The notes: generated from the sequence alone by a model not told the origin. DNA of 64,000 bases from Taishania sp036758285 (GCA_036758285.1 DAIOWV010000008.1:1-64000), one strand, 5' to 3'; positions 54,131-63,017 are shown, counted from the stretch's first letter. Numbers and translations: made by a program.

Positions 54131-54769
54131 TTATTTAGTTTTTGCTTTTACTAACTCAAGTTCCGAAGCAGTTATGTCTGTTGGTACAAACGCACCAATA
54201 TCAGCAATTCGCAACTCATCGATCATATCGATAAAGTTTCTACATTTTGCCAAGTCGTCAGTTTTAACCAAAACTTTTAATGCAGCAGGCTTTCCTTTCG
54301 CTTCTTTTAACAAGCTATTGTAAGTCGTATCTGCAATTTGATTGTTTTTTAACTGAGCATCAAACTTTGCTTTTTCACCAAGTACAAAACGGTTTTTGTC
54401 TGTAAGTAATTTTCTTACTCCCTCAGAGCCAAATGTTGTTTCAGACAATTGAGTTGCCGGATTTCCTTCTTTGTCTCCTGCTGGATAGAATTTACCTTCA
54501 TAATAGAAGATTTTATCTTCTGAAAGTAAAAATGTAATTGCATTATTAACTTGTGGAGGCTTTGAGTTTGGATCCTTTTCTGTTTCTTTAGCAGGATATG
54601 CTAAATTCATGATTTTAGGTTTGCTAAACGTTGACGTCATAACAAAAAACGTAAGCAGTAGGAATCCTAAGTCAACCATTGGAGTCATATCCACTGTAGG
54701 GATACCTCGTTTGGCTCTCTTTTTACCACCTTTATGGTCTTGACCTCCTGAATCTTGTATCTGTGCCAT
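54131..54769 (-). CDS. exbD: ExbD/TolR biopolymer transport protein, second copy
   Basis: 212 residues. A short basic N-terminus (KGGKKRAKRG) precedes the ExbD signature TVDMTPMVDLGFLLLTFFVM (about 25-45), which includes the essential membrane aspartate. The periplasmic part has the extended Bacteroidota form with DKNRFVLGE and LKVLVKTDD. It is 3 bases after the first exbD and 9 before tonB. Confidence 0.9.
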   Translation of the reverse strand: MAQIQDSGGQDHKGGKKRAKRGIPTVDMTPMVDLGFLLLTFFVMTSTFSKPKIMNLAYPAKETEKDPNSKPPQVNNAITFLLSEDKIFYYEGKFYPAGDKEGNPATQLSETTFGSEGVRKLLTDKNRFVLGEKAKFDAQLKNNQIADTTYNSLLKEAKGKPAALKVLVKTDDLAKCRNFIDMIDELRIADIGAFVPTDITASELELVKAKTK

Positions 54770-54772
54770 ATT

Positions 54773-55453
54773 TTATTGTTTTCGTGGATCAGCTTTAAGA
54801 GAAGTAATAAAACTTAAGTTGTTTTCTTTTAAGTCTCTAAATGTTTCTACCACTTTCTTTGCATAAATATAATCTGCTTTTCCGTCTACTTTTAGAACAA
54901 ATTTTGGTTTAAAGTCAACAGCTTTTACATCAAGTTGTTTTGCTTTTGCAGCCAAAAATTCACCTTCTCCGTATGCCAACATTTCAGATCTCCCTGCTGT
55001 TATCCAATCTTTCAATTGGTTATTAGTGGAGTCTGTTGGGATACCAAAAGATTGATCAACAAAAGCTTGACGATCATGTTCTTCTAATTCTAGGTACTTA
55101 GGTAACTGATTTACCGAACATCCAAAATCAGAGATTTTTTCAAACTTTTCAACTTGTTCTTTTGTAAAAGGGATTTTGTATTTTTCAGAAATACGTGCAA
55201 GCACATTTTTCTTAACATCCCCTTTTGCTGTGATTCCGTAATAAACTCGCCCTTTATCATCAACAGTTACACGAACTAACATATCGTTAGGGATAACTGT
55301 TTCAGCAATACTGGCAGGAACATCTACGGGTACAACTTCGTCTGTACGGAAATTAGCAGAAAGCATAAAGAAAGTCACTAGTAAGAATGCCAAGTCCACC
55401 ATCGGTGTCATGTCAATCCCAGGAGCGCTTTTTGGTTTACTTACTTTCGCCAT
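54773..55453 (-). CDS. exbD: ExbD/TolR biopolymer transport protein, first copy
   Basis: 226 residues. The signature GIDMTPMVDLAFLLVTFFM (about 13-31) contains the proton-relay aspartate. The periplasmic domain is longer than in E. coli ExbD and contains about 100 residues of insert before the last strands. It is paralogous to the ExbD that follows; two ExbDs after one ExbB is the common Bacteroidota arrangement, and they may form a mixed dimer inside the ExbB pentamer (inference). Confidence 0.9.
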   Translation of the reverse strand: MAKVSKPKSAPGIDMTPMVDLAFLLVTFFMLSANFRTDEVVPVDVPASIAETVIPNDMLVRVTVDDKGRVYYGITAKGDVKKNVLARISEKYKIPFTKEQVEKFEKISDFGCSVNQLPKYLELEEHDRQAFVDQSFGIPTDSTNNQLKDWITAGRSEMLAYGEGEFLAAKAKQLDVKAVDFKPKFVLKVDGKADYIYAKKVVETFRDLKENNLSFITSLKADPRKQ

Positions 55454-55492
55454 TTCTTTTTGATTTAATTAATTAAAAAATATTTTCTACAA

Positions 55493-56296
55493 TTATTTAA
55501 CTGACTTAGAGAAGTCTTGTACAATTGTAAAGCTTGCTTCATCCATGCTGTGTGTCATTTGATCCACTTTAGTAGAGAACAAGTTGTAGAAAATAATCGC
55601 GATAGTTGAACCTGTAATACCTAATGCAGTATTAATTAAGGCCTCAGAAATACCTGCAGATAATTGAGCTGTATCCGGAGCACCGTGAGCCATCGCACCA
55701 AATGATTTAATCATCCCTAGTACCGTTCCGATCAAACCAACTAATACCGAAATAGAAGCGATAGTTGAAAGTACAGGTAAGTTTTTAGACATCATAGGCA
55801 ACTCTAAAGCTGTAGCTTCCTCTAATTCTTTTTTAACTGTTTCAATTTTTTGTTCTTTATTTAAAGAAGAATCATTTCTTGCTGAGTCATATTTTTCTAA
55901 TCCTGCAGCAACAACGTTTGCCAAAGATCCTTTTTGTTTTTCACAAGCTTCTTTTGCTCCTTCTACATTACCTTCAGCTAACAAATCTTTGATTTGAACT
56001 ACGAAAGCATCTAAGTTACCTTTTCCTTTGATTTTACCTAAAGTAATGAAACGCTCAACTGTATAAATGATAGAAATTAATACAATAGAAAGTAACATTG
56101 GTACAATGAATCCCCCTTTGTAAACTATTCCTAAATAGTTACCTTGAAGTGGTTCGTTATTTGGATCGTTGTCGATAAAGTTTGCTGGGTTACCAAAAAT
56201 GAATTTGTAAACCAAAATACCAATTACCAAAGCAATTACAATGGCAATTGCACCAACTAGTGCGGAAAAACCTCCCGCAGACTTTTTACTACTCAT
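55493..56296 (-). CDS. exbB: MotA/TolQ/ExbB proton channel protein
   Basis: 267 residues. Three or four membrane helices (about 12-33, 60-82, 172-195, 212-233). The conserved core is LPVLSTIASISVLVGLIGTV, then MIKSF and SAGISEALINTALGI, containing the family's pore-lining threonine. It forms the proton-driven motor with ExbD and TonB. It is the first gene of the operon and has the best promoter in the window (56335-56365). Confidence 0.92.
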   Translation of the reverse strand: MSSKKSAGGFSALVGAIAIVIALVIGILVYKFIFGNPANFIDNDPNNEPLQGNYLGIVYKGGFIVPMLLSIVLISIIYTVERFITLGKIKGKGNLDAFVVQIKDLLAEGNVEGAKEACEKQKGSLANVVAAGLEKYDSARNDSSLNKEQKIETVKKELEEATALELPMMSKNLPVLSTIASISVLVGLIGTVLGMIKSFGAMAHGAPDTAQLSAGISEALINTALGITGSTIAIIFYNLFSTKVDQMTHSMDEASFTIVQDFSKSVK

Positions 56297-56334
56297 AATT
56301 CAATTTTTAAGTTCTTAAACATTAGTTAATCTGA

Positions 56335-56365
56335 CAAACTTAATAAAAGGATTTGAAATAAACCA
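56335..56365 (-). promoter_or_regulatory. Full Bacteroidota promoter for exbB (TTTG-N19-TAAGTTTG)
   Basis: On the minus strand a TTTG -33 element (56365-56362) is followed by a 19-base spacer and the -7 element TAAGTTTG (56342-56335). Both match the Bacteroidota primary-sigma consensus, with ideal spacing. The predicted start gives a leader of about 30 bases to the exbB ATG at 56296. Confidence 0.75.
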
Positions 56366-56566
56366 AATTCAAATCTATCTCTGTAAAATTTTTTATTCAA
56401 ATGGGTTAATTTCTATTTTAAATAGGGCTTTTAGAAACTAATGTGTATTCAAATGGAGGTTTTATTTTTAGCTTTTATAAGTTAATAAAAAATCCAATTA
56501 CTTGTTTTACAACGTTTTATTTATTTGAATTGGTTGTTTCTTATTTTTGAATTTCACTAATAAAAT

Positions 56567-56597
56567 AAAGGCTGAAACATTTTTTGTTTCAGCCTTT
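56567..56597 (-). terminator. Intrinsic terminator after the nucleoside phosphorylase gene
   Basis: A perfect 13-bp stem (AAAGGCTGAAACA with its complement) and a 5-base T loop, 33 bases after the minus-strand stop at 56630. Confidence 0.85.
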
Positions 56598-56629
56598 ATT
56601 TATGGTTAACTTATTGTTTTATAGGATAT

Positions 56630-57493
56630 TTATATCCTATCTAATACATATAGAACTAATTCTTTCATTTCTTCGTTGTATCCTTTAGAAAACTGCATAT
56701 TGGGTCTGTTTGCAACTCCTAGACAAATTGTTGTGCTTTTATGTCCCAATGCTTTTGATAAAGAAAACAAGGCAGAACTTTCCATTTCAAAATTGATAAT
56801 TTTCAAATCTAACTCATCAAATGATGTAATTCTATCATTTAATTCTGTTGTTTTTGTTTTTAGATTTAACTGACGACCCTGAGGTCCATAAAATCCACTG
56901 CTGGTTATTGTAATACCTGTGTTTGTTTTTTCCGAAGAAAAACGTTCAGTTAATTCTTTGTCTGCTTCTATATAATAGGGTAATACATTTTGAGGAAGCT
57001 GTAAGTGTTGTTGAATTTTTTTATTTGAGTTAATTTCGGTTTCAGTAAATGGGATCTCATAAAAATGAGCAACATTATCCAGACCAAAAGCAGCTCTACT
57101 CAATAAATAAGAGTGTACAGGTATTGTTGGTTGTAAAATTCCACAAGTTCCAATTCTTACAAGCTCCAAAGAGATTTTTTCTTTTTTAGTTTCTCTTTTT
57201 TCTAAGTCGATGTTTACGAGCGCATCTAATTCATTTATTACAATGTCGATATTGTCAGTACCAATTCCGCTAGACATTACGGTAATTCTTTTTCCTTTAT
57301 ATGTACCAGTATGTGTAACAAACTCACGATGTTGAGCTTTATGTTCGATGGTATCAAAAAAAGAACTTATTAATTGAACTCGATCTTGGTCTCCAACCAA
57401 AATGATTTTTGTAGATATATTTTCAGGTGCTAATCCTAAGTGATAAACTTTACCAGTTTTATCAAGTACTAATTCTGAAGCAGGAAATTCCAT
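56630..57493 (-). CDS. Nucleoside phosphorylase (uridine/purine phosphorylase family)
   Basis: 287 residues from ATG 57493 (MEFPASELVL); an upstream ATG adds 16 residues unlike the family. PNP_UDP_1 fold: IILVGDQDRVQLIS (phosphate loop), MSSGIGTDNIDIVINEL, VRIGTCGILQP and the base/ribose-binding NFEMESSALFSLSKALGH. It cleaves a nucleoside with phosphate in salvage. Which nucleoside cannot be decided, although NFEMESSAL is typical of uridine phosphorylases. Monocistronic, divergent from the Crp/Fnr gene. Confidence 0.88.
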   Translation of the reverse strand: MEFPASELVLDKTGKVYHLGLAPENISTKIILVGDQDRVQLISSFFDTIEHKAQHREFVTHTGTYKGKRITVMSSGIGTDNIDIVINELDALVNIDLEKRETKKEKISLELVRIGTCGILQPTIPVHSYLLSRAAFGLDNVAHFYEIPFTETEINSNKKIQQHLQLPQNVLPYYIEADKELTERFSSEKTNTGITITSSGFYGPQGRQLNLKTKTTELNDRITSFDELDLKIINFEMESSALFSLSKALGHKSTTICLGVANRPNMQFSKGYNEEMKELVLYVLDRI

Positions 57494-57570
57494 ATTTTTA
57501 TTGTATTTACTCGCAATGATACATATTTTTTTGAAAAACATTAAAATGATTGTATTCTTTTATCTTCGTA

Positions 57571-58104
57571 ATGTCTTTATCTTTGAGTATGTTGAATTTG
57601 TTTGAGAGTGGTATTTTTAAGTCAGAAATTATTTTAAGACGCAATGAATATTTAAAAAATAATGATTCTATTGATACTTCAATTTATTATATAAAAGAGG
57701 GTGCTGTTCGTGTTTTTATAATGGATTCGGAAGAAGAACGCACTGTTCGATTTGGTTATGAACAGAACATCATAACTTCATTGGATTCATTTTTATTAGA
57801 AGATAAATCAGACTTTATTATTCAAGCAATAAAAAAAACAATTGTACTGAAGGCTTCCAAGAAGGATTTTTATGAATTTGTTCGATCTTCGACAGATAAT
57901 TTAAATATGTATCATGAAATTTTAGAAAATTTGATTGTTCAACAATTAGAAAGGGAAAAGGATTTGTTGACAAATTCTCCTAAAGAAAGATACGAACGAG
58001 TTTTAAGAAGAAGTCCACAGTTATTTCAATTGATTCCCAATAAATACATTGCGAATTATCTTCGAATGACTCCCGAAACCTTATCACGATTAAAAAAATC
58101 TTGA
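57571..58104 (+). CDS. Crp/Fnr-family transcriptional regulator
   Basis: 177 residues from ATG 57571; ATG 57589 is an alternative, because a TATCTTTG box lies at 57578-57585. The N-terminal cyclic-nucleotide-binding-like barrel (about 20-110; FKSEIILRRNEYLK, IYYIKEGAVRVF) is followed by a helix and a short winged-helix domain whose recognition region is IANYLRMTPETLSRLKK. The cAMP-contacting residues of Crp are not obvious, so the ligand is unknown. Common in Bacteroidota. Targets are unknown; the divergent phosphorylase gene is a candidate. Confidence 0.82.
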   Translation: MSLSLSMLNLFESGIFKSEIILRRNEYLKNNDSIDTSIYYIKEGAVRVFIMDSEEERTVRFGYEQNIITSLDSFLLEDKSDFIIQAIKKTIVLKASKKDFYEFVRSSTDNLNMYHEILENLIVQQLEREKDLLTNSPKERYERVLRRSPQLFQLIPNKYIANYLRMTPETLSRLKKS

Positions 58105-58156
58105 TTTCAATCAATGAATTAATTTTCTATTTGTTGGAATTTTGCAAATAAAAAAG

Positions 58157-58738
58157 ATGAAACAAGATGTGCATTTATTGATTGAAACATTAAAAGATAC
58201 TGTTTCTAAAGTTGATTTGAGAATCAGACAAATTGGTGAATTCCCAATCGATCAGTTAAATTATAGAGAAAGAGAAGATTCGTGGAGTGTTTTAGAATGT
58301 ATTGAACATTTAAATAGATATGGTCGTTTTTATATTCCTGAAATTACAAATCGATTAAAAGTATATCATGCTAGAACAAGAACTGATGGAGCAAAAAAAT
58401 ATTATTTTAAAAGTGGTTTATTAGGGGGGTATTTTCTGAAAAGTATGTTGCCCAAAGAAAATTTAAAAAAGATGGCTACTTTTCAATCCATGAATCCAAT
58501 TCATAGTCAATTAGATTTATCAGTCATAAAAGAGTTTTTAGATCAATTAGAAGAATTATCTCAACTTTTGAATCAAATAAATGGAAACGAATTATCAAAA
58601 ATTAGAACTTCTATTTCAATTACTACTCTGATTAAATTGAAATTAGGAGATACTTTTCAGTTTGTAATCAATCATATTCTTCGCCATTTGGTTCAGGTCG
58701 AAAATTGTATAAAAAGTAGTACATTAGACAAAAAATAA
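58157..58738 (+). CDS. DinB-family protein
   Basis: 193 residues from ATG 58157. A four-helix-bundle DinB/DUF664 fold with metal-binding histidines in LECIEHLNRYG and in NHILRHLVQVE. Some members are thiol-dependent S-transferases (bacillithiol or mycothiol), but many have no known activity. It is 52 bases after the Crp/Fnr gene and 3 bases before a small secreted protein, so these may form one transcript. Confidence 0.78.
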   Translation: MKQDVHLLIETLKDTVSKVDLRIRQIGEFPIDQLNYREREDSWSVLECIEHLNRYGRFYIPEITNRLKVYHARTRTDGAKKYYFKSGLLGGYFLKSMLPKENLKKMATFQSMNPIHSQLDLSVIKEFLDQLEELSQLLNQINGNELSKIRTSISITTLIKLKLGDTFQFVINHILRHLVQVENCIKSSTLDKK

Positions 58739-58741
58739 TAG

Positions 58742-59080
58742 ATGAATCACATATTTTTAATTTTTGCTTCGTTTTTTGTTTGTCAATTTGCTAGTGCACA
58801 ATTGGTTGGTGGAGATGTTGTGAAAGAAGGGCGTAAGTTAGCTGAACCTTCAAGCTTTATGATGTATGAAGATGTTGAAGGGGCTATTTTCTTTCGTTTA
58901 GCTGTAGATCGTGAAGGGAAAGTTACATCAGCTCAATTTATTCCAGATAAATCAATAATTATTTCTACACCTTTACAAGTTCGAGCTAAACAATATGTAT
59001 CCCAGTTATTATTTGAACCAGGAACATATTATCCAAAATTTCATAGTTGTGAAGTGAAAATCAATTTAGTTAATGATTAG
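58742..59080 (+). CDS. Secreted stand-alone TonB-C-terminal-like protein
   Basis: 112 residues. A signal peptide ends S-A-Q. The remaining ~92 residues have the TonB C-terminal strand pattern: GAIFFRLAVDREGKVTSAQF, a middle helix (VRAKQYVSQLLFEPG) and a last strand. It has no transmembrane anchor or linker, so it is a free periplasmic domain. Function unknown. 3 bases after the DinB gene. Confidence 0.6.
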   Translation: MNHIFLIFASFFVCQFASAQLVGGDVVKEGRKLAEPSSFMMYEDVEGAIFFRLAVDREGKVTSAQFIPDKSIIISTPLQVRAKQYVSQLLFEPGTYYPKFHSCEVKINLVND

Positions 59081-59100
59081 TAAATCATAGTTTTTGATTG

Positions 59101-60405
59101 TTACTTTGAAATTGCAATTCGAACTTTTTGTCCTTTAATTTTATGTTTTCTTAATTCAAAAAGTAAATCAGGTAAAAAATCTGCTTTGATTGCAACGTAT
59201 GAACTATTATCAAGAACAGAGATAACACCAATGTCAGATTTTGTAATTCCTCCTTTCTGACAAATAAAACCTACTAAATCAATTTTATTAACCTTGTCTT
59301 TTTTTCCAGCGCTAAAGTAAACTGTTTCCCAATCAGGCAAGTAATAATCTAATGAGTTGTCAGGTTTCATTTTTTTCAATGATGGCAATTGATAGCTTGC
59401 CTTTTCGATTTGATCTTCAAATAGATATACACTTCCATCTTCACTCATTCTAGCAGTTCTCCCATTTCTGTGAATGAAAGCATCTTCTTTGTCTGGTAAT
59501 TGATAATGAATGATGTGTTTTATTTGTGGGATATCTAAACCTCTAGCTCCAAGGTCTGTGCAAATTAGAATGGGATTGCTACCATTTCGAAATTTAATTA
59601 ATGAACGTTCTCTTTCATCTTGTTCCATTCCACCATGGTATGCAGTTACAGCAATGTGTTCCTCTTCAAAAAATGAAAGTAAACCATCTACATCTTCTCT
59701 GAAATTGCAGAAAATGATGCTGGGCTCGTGTCTAAATTGACTAATCATTTTTCGTATTAGGAATAATTTTTCACCAGAACCTTGAACTAAATGATATGTT
59801 ATATCTGGTTGCTTCATCTCATTTAGAGCATCGATATAAACAGGGTTTTTTAGGTTCACAAACGATGGAAATTCATCTAGTTTAGTAGCTGAAGAGAAAA
59901 AACATTTTTTTAGTTGTCTAATTTCACGATGTATATGTTCAATTTCATTTAAAAATCCAATTTCTAAACATTTATCAAATTCATCAACAACAAAGTATTT
60001 AACGGAATCAATTGATAAATTACCTCTTCTTAAATGGTCAGATATCCTTCCTGGTGTACCTACAACAATCGTTGGTGAGGCAGATAAATTTTGAATTTCT
60101 GTTTTAATAGAATGACCTCCGTAACAAGCAGTAATACTAATATCTGTTTTTAAAGATTTAAATGTTTGTTCGATTTGTAAAGCTAATTCTCTTGTAGGAG
60201 AAAGTATTAATGCTTGAATACCTTGTTTTTCATTTTTTTCAAGTAACTCCACCAATGGAATTAAAAATGCAAGGGTTTTTCCAGATCCTGTTGGAGCGTA
60301 TAAAACGATTTCACTATGTTGGTTGTACTTATTTAGAGATTCCTTTTGTATTAATGTCCACTCTTTGAAGCCAAGATTATTTTTTATTGTATCGATTATT
60401 TTCAT
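59101..60405 (-). CDS. DEAD-box RNA helicase, DbpA-like
   Basis: 434 residues. Walker A APTGSGKT (37-44), motif Ia PTRELALQ, motif Ib TPGR, motif II DEFD (141-144, in place of DEAD), motif III SAT and motif VI HRNGRTARM are present. The C-terminal ~70 residues (KVNKIDLVGFICQKGGI, then SDIGVISVLDNSSYVAIK) match the DbpA RNA-binding domain, which targets hairpin 92 of 23S rRNA. This suggests a role in large-subunit assembly. Start 60405 gives a short N-terminus typical of DbpA. Confidence 0.85.
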   Translation of the reverse strand: MKIIDTIKNNLGFKEWTLIQKESLNKYNQHSEIVLYAPTGSGKTLAFLIPLVELLEKNEKQGIQALILSPTRELALQIEQTFKSLKTDISITACYGGHSIKTEIQNLSASPTIVVGTPGRISDHLRRGNLSIDSVKYFVVDEFDKCLEIGFLNEIEHIHREIRQLKKCFFSSATKLDEFPSFVNLKNPVYIDALNEMKQPDITYHLVQGSGEKLFLIRKMISQFRHEPSIIFCNFREDVDGLLSFFEEEHIAVTAYHGGMEQDERERSLIKFRNGSNPILICTDLGARGLDIPQIKHIIHYQLPDKEDAFIHRNGRTARMSEDGSVYLFEDQIEKASYQLPSLKKMKPDNSLDYYLPDWETVYFSAGKKDKVNKIDLVGFICQKGGITKSDIGVISVLDNSSYVAIKADFLPDLLFELRKHKIKGQKVRIAISK

Positions 60406-60660
60406 GAATACAAAGTAAACGAATATATGATTGTCTTTTACAGAATCTTAATTTTTATGATTTTATCGGTCATTTTTATCATTTAGTCAGAATAATTACT
60501 CAGTCGTCTAAAAAATCCTATTGTTTGTCGAAATGTTGTTTTGGTGTTGGAATTAAGTATGTATGTTTGTGTCATCAAAGTTGATGGTTGATTTTAGAAA
60601 TAAGAGAAATCATTTTAACTAAAGATCTTTTTCAGTGAATAGTGGTTAGGTTAGGTTAGG

Positions 60661-60689
60661 AAACGGTTCTAATGAACCGTTTTTTTTAT
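60661..60689 (+). terminator. Intrinsic terminator with no gene upstream
   Basis: A perfect 9-bp stem (AAACGGTTC with GAACCGTTT), loop TAAT and nine T's. On the plus strand it follows 255 gene-free bases, so it points to an unannotated short transcript. Confidence 0.85.
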
Positions 60690-60712
60690 TTAATTACTAT
60701 CAAGTTGTAACT

Positions 60713-60720
60713 TACTTTTG
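60713..60720 (+). promoter_or_regulatory. Promoter -7 box TACTTTTG
   Basis: Exact TAnnTTTG match, 48 bases before the ATG at 60769, directly after the terminator. Confidence 0.5.
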
Positions 60721-60768
60721 ATTTTTTGGCTACTTTTAATATTTAAATAAATTTTTTTGATTGAAAGA

Positions 60769-61974
60769 ATGACATTTATATTTATTTTTTTATTTGTAGC
60801 AATTGGTTTTTCTCAAGATGTAAATCCTGACAATAAACTTTTATGGGAAATTACCACTAAAGGGCAAAAAAAGAAAAGCTATCTGTATGGTAGTTTTCAC
60901 ACCAATGATAAGCGTGTATTCAATTTTAGCGATTCTGTTTATTTTGCTCTTAAAAATGCTGATATTGTTTGTCTTGAGACAGATATTTATGGAATGTTTA
61001 AGGATTGGGATACTCGTTTAGAAAATCTATCAATCAATTATGATAATTCAGGAAACCCATATACAAGTTCAACTTCACCAACAATTACATCTTATGGAAA
61101 TGAGGATGGTATGCCTCAATTTTTAGATTTATATTTTTTGCAATATGGATTAATGACCGATAAAGATTTTCATGCTTTAGAATCCATTGAAGAACAAATA
61201 GGATTGACAGAACCTGCTTTTTCATGGCCAAATAATCCGTATACAAGAAAATTTACGCAAGTAGAAGATAAATCAATCAAACTTTATATAAATGGAGATA
61301 TTGAAGCTCTTGAAAAATCATTGAGAACTAGCTTAAAATGGAATCCAGAGTTTTATAAACAATTAATTACTGACCGTAATTATATAATGGCTGATGGTAT
61401 TGATACAGTTGTTCAAAATAAAGGTGCGTTTATTGTTGTTGGTGCAGGACATTTAGGTGGAGATAAGGGTATTGTCAATTTATTAAGAAGTAAAGGGCAT
61501 AAATTACGACCTGTAACTTCAATTTATTCCAAAGAGCCGATTAAAGAAAAACAAGAAGTCTTGGCAATGAAGAATTATCTATATCATGATTCGATCACCA
61601 ATATTGTTGTTTCGTTGCCAGGGAAACCTTTTGAAATGGAAAAAGATGGTGTTGTTTTGAATTTAATTTATCGTGAGATGGGGCAGGGGAACACCTATTT
61701 CGTTGAGGTAATTGAAAAATTAGAAACACAAACAATGGAAACAGTAGCAATGGATTATATTCAAAGCCCTGGAGACTCGAAGAAAAAATCGGGAGTATTA
61801 GATGATGGAACGCCTTATATTGAAGGTATATCAGATTCCTATCCAGAGGGATTATCATGGGTGCGAGTACTAGAATCTGAAAAATATTTTGCTATTTTAA
61901 AAACCTTTGGAGGTAATAAATTCATGAACTCTTCTCGCCCACAAATATTCTTTAATAAGGTTTGGTTTGATTAA
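60769..61974 (+). CDS. TraB/GumN-family secreted protein
   Basis: 401 residues from ATG 60769; the TTG at 60757 is less likely. A signal peptide ends F-S-Q. The TraB/GumN core is visible: LLWEITTKGQ, YLYGSFHTND (the GxxH), VCLETD (conserved Glu) and the segment VVGAGHLGGDKGIVNLLRS with the second GxxHxxG. The last ~130 residues (from about 270) are an extra domain not part of the core family. TraB proteins resemble Tiki metalloproteases. Its stop overlaps the convergent glycosyltransferase by 4 bases. Confidence 0.78.
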   Translation: MTFIFIFLFVAIGFSQDVNPDNKLLWEITTKGQKKKSYLYGSFHTNDKRVFNFSDSVYFALKNADIVCLETDIYGMFKDWDTRLENLSINYDNSGNPYTSSTSPTITSYGNEDGMPQFLDLYFLQYGLMTDKDFHALESIEEQIGLTEPAFSWPNNPYTRKFTQVEDKSIKLYINGDIEALEKSLRTSLKWNPEFYKQLITDRNYIMADGIDTVVQNKGAFIVVGAGHLGGDKGIVNLLRSKGHKLRPVTSIYSKEPIKEKQEVLAMKNYLYHDSITNIVVSLPGKPFEMEKDGVVLNLIYREMGQGNTYFVEVIEKLETQTMETVAMDYIQSPGDSKKKSGVLDDGTPYIEGISDSYPEGLSWVRVLESEKYFAILKTFGGNKFMNSSRPQIFFNKVWFD

Positions 61975-63017
61975 TTTTTATCAAACAATTGAAGATACTT
62001 TGAGAGGTTTGCTTCCACCGAATAACGAGCTTTAACGGTTGCCTTCCCTTCTAATCCAATTCTTTTCCTTGTTTCTTGATTTTCTATCAATTGTTTTAAA
62101 TAACGATAGAAGTCTTCATTTGTAGTCGCCAGAAATCCATTTTCACCATTTTTTATAATATCTAGGTTAACTCCTACAGGTGATAATACGGATGGAATCC
62201 CAAGTGACATATATTGAAGGGCTTTGAATCCACATTTTCCTTTTGACCATTGATCCTCTACTAAAGGCATAATTCCAATAGAAAAAGTACTTAAATCTTT
62301 GATTTCAGTTTCTTTATTCCATTTGATAAACTTCAATGATTTGGTTTCGAAATCAGGTTTTTTATCTGAGATGATGACAAATGAAAAATTAAATTCAGTT
62401 TCTAATTTTTTGATTACATCTACGATTGCATTTAAATAGTGCATTGTTGAGTGAGATCCTGTCCATCCAACACATATTTTTTCATTTTGATAATCAATCG
62501 TTTCATTATGGTGATTTTCCATGTCAATTGTTGTTGGGATGACAATCACATTTGGGTTGTATTTTTTTGCATAATCTGCCAAATATTGATTGCCAACAGT
62601 TACAGTTGAAGCCCATTTTATGGAATATTTTACTTTCCAAAAACATTTAATCCATTGAAAATTTGCATTCGACTCAGAATAATTGGGGATCCAAATAGCA
62701 TCATCAAAATCGTAAATATATTTTACACGCAATAGTTTAGCTGTTAAAAACTCAAAAACAGGCGGGCCAAAGTGGGCCATTTCACGGTGGACAAAAATAT
62801 AATCTGATTTTTTTATTTTAAATAATAATCGAAAACGACGAAGAAAACCTGTCATCATAATGATTATTTTTTGGAACATAAGTCCATTCTTGTAAAGAAC
62901 ATTCCATCCTTTGTTTTTGAATTGCTCTATATATTGCTCATATCTAAAGCGTTGAGAAGGTGCTGTTCCGTGTGGATATGGTGAGAGAATGTAAATTTTT
63001 TTGTTCAAAATGTCCAT
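61971..63017 (-). CDS. Glycosyltransferase, GT4-like (GT-B fold)
   Basis: 348 residues from ATG 63017 (MDILNKKIYILSPYPHG), preferred because the next 21 upstream residues lack support. The N-terminal lobe has SPYPHGTAPSQRFRYEQY; the C-terminal lobe has KICVGWTGSHSTMHYL, IGIMPLVEDQWSKGKCGFKALQYMS (the nucleotide-sugar E/K-x-x-x-x-x-E-like region is K-C-G-F-K-A-L) and GVNLDIIKNGENGFLA. It probably adds a sugar to a surface glycan. No other glycan genes adjoin it. It may use the same donor class as GT4 family members. Confidence 0.75.
   Translation of the reverse strand: MDILNKKIYILSPYPHGTAPSQRFRYEQYIEQFKNKGWNVLYKNGLMFQKIIIMMTGFLRRFRLLFKIKKSDYIFVHREMAHFGPPVFEFLTAKLLRVKYIYDFDDAIWIPNYSESNANFQWIKCFWKVKYSIKWASTVTVGNQYLADYAKKYNPNVIVIPTTIDMENHHNETIDYQNEKICVGWTGSHSTMHYLNAIVDVIKKLETEFNFSFVIISDKKPDFETKSLKFIKWNKETEIKDLSTFSIGIMPLVEDQWSKGKCGFKALQYMSLGIPSVLSPVGVNLDIIKNGENGFLATTNEDFYRYLKQLIENQETRKRIGLEGKATVKARYSVEANLSKYLQLFDKN

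Larger units (their letters stand above)
56297..56629. other. Gene-free spacer (333 bases) between exbB and the phosphorylase gene
   Basis: AT-rich. It holds the exbB promoter (56335-56365) and the terminator of the phosphorylase gene (56567-56597). Nothing else recognisable in the remaining ~200 bases; no ORF or repeat. Confidence 0.7.
60406..60768. other. Gene-free spacer (363 bases) with a GGTTA tandem, terminator and promoter
   Basis: The first ~230 bases hold no ORF or clear motif. 60644-60660 is a perfect tandem GGTTAGGTTAGGTTAGG, directly followed by an intrinsic terminator (60661-60689) and a promoter box (60713-60720) for the TraB/GumN gene. No annotated plus-strand gene reads into the terminator, so a short untranslated RNA from within the spacer is possible. 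Confidence 0.6.
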
